NCBI GenBank assembly: GCA_964344185.1
Contig: CAYFMN010000014.1
Span: 35,142 to 99,141, forward strand
DNA: 64,000 nucleotides
Origin: JAJDAT01 sp964344185
GTDB lineage: Bacteria > Nitrospinota > Nitrospinia > Nitrospinales > JAJDAT01
Direction of reading: 5' to 3'
Both the position numbers and the translations under genes were made by a program. Of this stretch, positions 62,639-64,000 are shown one piece after another; the first letter of the stretch is position 1; every line of letters starts with the position of its first letter. The notes under the pieces were generated by a model. That model did no database searches and was not told the origin of the DNA. It worked only from the letters and a program-made list of their open reading frames with translations.

Positions 62639-63900
62639 TTTTTCATGTCCCAAGCTGGAATCTTAACTGTAAACGTTGTACCTACATTTGGCGTGCTGTC
62701 AACTTCTATAGTGCCTTGATGAGCCTTTATTATGTTATAGGCAATTGCCATACCAAGACCGGTTCCGCGAGCTTTTGTAGTAAAGAAAGGATTAAAAATT
62801 TTCTTTAGGTTTTCAGGCGAAATACCAACCCCTGTATCAGATATGGAAATAGAAATACAAGCTCCTTCCTTTTTTCCCTTTTTGGTAATTCCGATTTCTT
62901 CGCTCTTTAATACCAACTCCCCTTCATCCTGCATGGCTTGTATTGCGTTTCGAATGAAATTTAAAAACACTTGCTTCAATAGATCTGCATCGCCCTTACA
63001 GAATAATTTTTCTTTGCCTAACTTGCGAATAATTTTAATATTTTCCGGATAAATAATATTAGAAGAGAACTCCAAAAGTTCTTGCAACATTGCATTAATA
63101 TCGCATTTTTGACAGGAAGGCTCTGGGGATTTCGCAAATAAAAGAATGCTCGATATGATCCTATCCATATTCTTTACGCCAGAACAAATATGATCCGCAA
63201 GAAGTTGTTTATCTACATCCTCCTCTAAATCTTTTCGCAAAAGCGAAGCAAAAAGCTCAATACTTCCCAATGGATTTCTTATTTCATGCGCTATTCCAGC
63301 GGCCATTTCTCCCATAGCCGTGAGCCGTTGATTTCTCTGAACTTCCTCTTCTAATCTTTTTAAATGAGTGACATTTTGAACTATCAAAACAGTGCCGACT
63401 TCATTATTCTTGTTATCTTTCATTGGAGAAGAGGATACCCGTATATCCACTTTTTCATGCTCCTCAACATAATAAACCCGATCCAAACTTTCATTTTTTT
63501 CTTTAGTTTGAATAAGAGGAGCAAATGTAGATTCAAAAAATTCTGGCGAAAAAACGTCTTTTAATTTTTTTCCCACACACTGACCAGGAGATTTCCCCAT
63601 TATGACGCCAGCCGATTGATTAAAAGCAGTGATTTTTTCATCCGAATCAATAACTACAACGCCATTGTGAAGGCTTTCTAAGATATTATTTAAGTAATTC
63701 TTTACTTTATCTTTTTCATTTAAATTTCGTTCTAGCTCTAAATTCTTATCCGCAAGCTGAGAGTCCAACTCCTTAATTCTTTCCTGAAGCTTATCGTATG
63801 AACCCTGCAATTGCTGCGAAGCTTCGTTAAAAGATTCAAAAGCCTTATGAAGGACTTGGATTTCTTCTTCTCTTTTTTTTTCTACCAAGTTTTCAACCAT
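62635..63900 (-). CDS. FlrB/FleS-like sensor histidine kinase
   Basis: A 421-residue cytoplasmic kinase with no membrane segment. A coiled coil (about 1-65) precedes a PAS domain (about 70-180). The dimerisation domain has the phospho-acceptor His in AAGIAHEIRNPLGSIELFAS (about H205). An HATPase domain contains ISDTGVGISPENLKKIFNPF and TGLGMAIAYNII. The MGEMAAGIAHEIRNP-type block with ELFASLL is characteristic of FlrB/FleS/AtoS kinases. The stop overlaps the regulator ATG. Its ATG 63900 lacks a clear ribosome site. Confidence 0.88.
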   Translation of the reverse strand: MVENLVEKKREEEIQVLHKAFESFNEASQQLQGSYDKLQERIKELDSQLADKNLELERNLNEKDKVKNYLNNILESLHNGVVVIDSDEKITAFNQSAGVIMGKSPGQCVGKKLKDVFSPEFFESTFAPLIQTKEKNESLDRVYYVEEHEKVDIRVSSSPMKDNKNNEVGTVLIVQNVTHLKRLEEEVQRNQRLTAMGEMAAGIAHEIRNPLGSIELFASLLRKDLEEDVDKQLLADHICSGVKNMDRIISSILLFAKSPEPSCQKCDINAMLQELLEFSSNIIYPENIKIIRKLGKEKLFCKGDADLLKQVFLNFIRNAIQAMQDEGELVLKSEEIGITKKGKKEGACISISISDTGVGISPENLKKIFNPFFTTKARGTGLGMAIAYNIIKAHQGTIEVDSTPNVGTTFTVKIPAWDMKK

Positions 63901-63941
63901 ATTTAAAAGCGATTAAAACAAAAAATCCTTTAAGCAGTTAC

Positions 63942-63947
63942 ATTATA
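63942..63947 (-). promoter_or_regulatory. Possible -10 element for the kinase-regulator pair
   Basis: The minus strand reads TATAAT about 42 bases upstream of the kinase ATG, but no good -35 lies at the expected distance. Nothing else is identifiable in 63901-64000. Confidence 0.3.
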
Positions 63948-64000
63948 AGAGGCGGATTCAAGTTGTAAGTGCAACTTTGGTTTCGAATTAAGAGGCAAGC

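Overview
The window is AT-rich bacterial chromosome from a Gram-negative, motile, piliated organism. Lnt, a PilQ-type secretin and HflK/HflC imply two membranes. A FlgC/FliF-J block implies a flagellum, and PilD plus PilM-Q and prepilin-like genes imply type IV pili. A cobalamin-dependent ribonucleotide reductase (NrdJ) and a sodium-pumping oxaloacetate decarboxylase fit an aquatic or marine lifestyle. The gene mix (many DUF1566, NHL and TPR proteins, thpR-recA-recX-pilD order, NrdJ, FlrBC-like regulators) recalls Nitrospinota or Deltaproteobacteria-like lineages; that is a guess, because no rRNA or ribosomal protein gene is present. A 10-N scaffold gap at 47010-47019 shows this is a draft assembly.

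Layout. 1-2.5 kb (minus): cheB-cheR. 2.7-6.1 kb (plus): promoter, thpR, recA, recX, pilD. 6.1-10.1 kb: two unknown genes, then hflK-hflC. 10.3-13.1 kb: trkA-trkH potassium uptake. 13.3-16.5 kb: oadA-oadB-oadG-like. 16.6-19.3 kb: a degenerate DyP-like gene, two unexplained foldable intergenic elements, a secreted TPR protein and a small unknown gene. 19.4-24.6 kb (minus): one apparent operon of six DUF1566 genes, a UXX-star glutaredoxin-like gene, an unknown gene that appears to start at ATC, and a parvulin PPIase. 25.1-29.6 kb (minus): a monocistronic secreted protein with strong expression signals, an NHL/DUF1566/TPR/LRR operon and an acidic unknown gene. 29.8-33.5 kb: nrdJ with a promoter overlapped by a pair of NrdR boxes. 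33.7-38.6 kb: a transglutaminase-like protein, guaB and guaA. 38.8-40.9 kb: a low-complexity surface protein and a decayed paralogue beside it. 41.1-42.7 kb: lnt. 43.0-45.7 kb: four minor-pilin-like genes behind a consensus sigma-70 promoter, one with an internal stop. 45.8-54.7 kb: pilM-N-O-P-Q, an ExeA/SPOR ATPase, a GspB-like TPR protein and a DUF502 protein. 54.8-63.9 kb (minus): motE-fliJ-fliI-fliH-fliG-fliF-flgC behind a sigma-54 promoter, next to an FlrC-like sigma-54 activator and FlrB-like kinase.

How it fits together. The regulator pair at 61.2-63.9 kb most likely activates the sigma-54 promoter of the adjacent flagellar operon. PilD would process the prepilin-like proteins used with the PilMNOPQ complex. 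OadABG would export sodium and TrkAH would import potassium. The least explained part is the 19.4-29.6 kb accessory block with eight DUF1566 domains, seven of them apparently cytoplasmic; it is my best candidate for an undescribed system.
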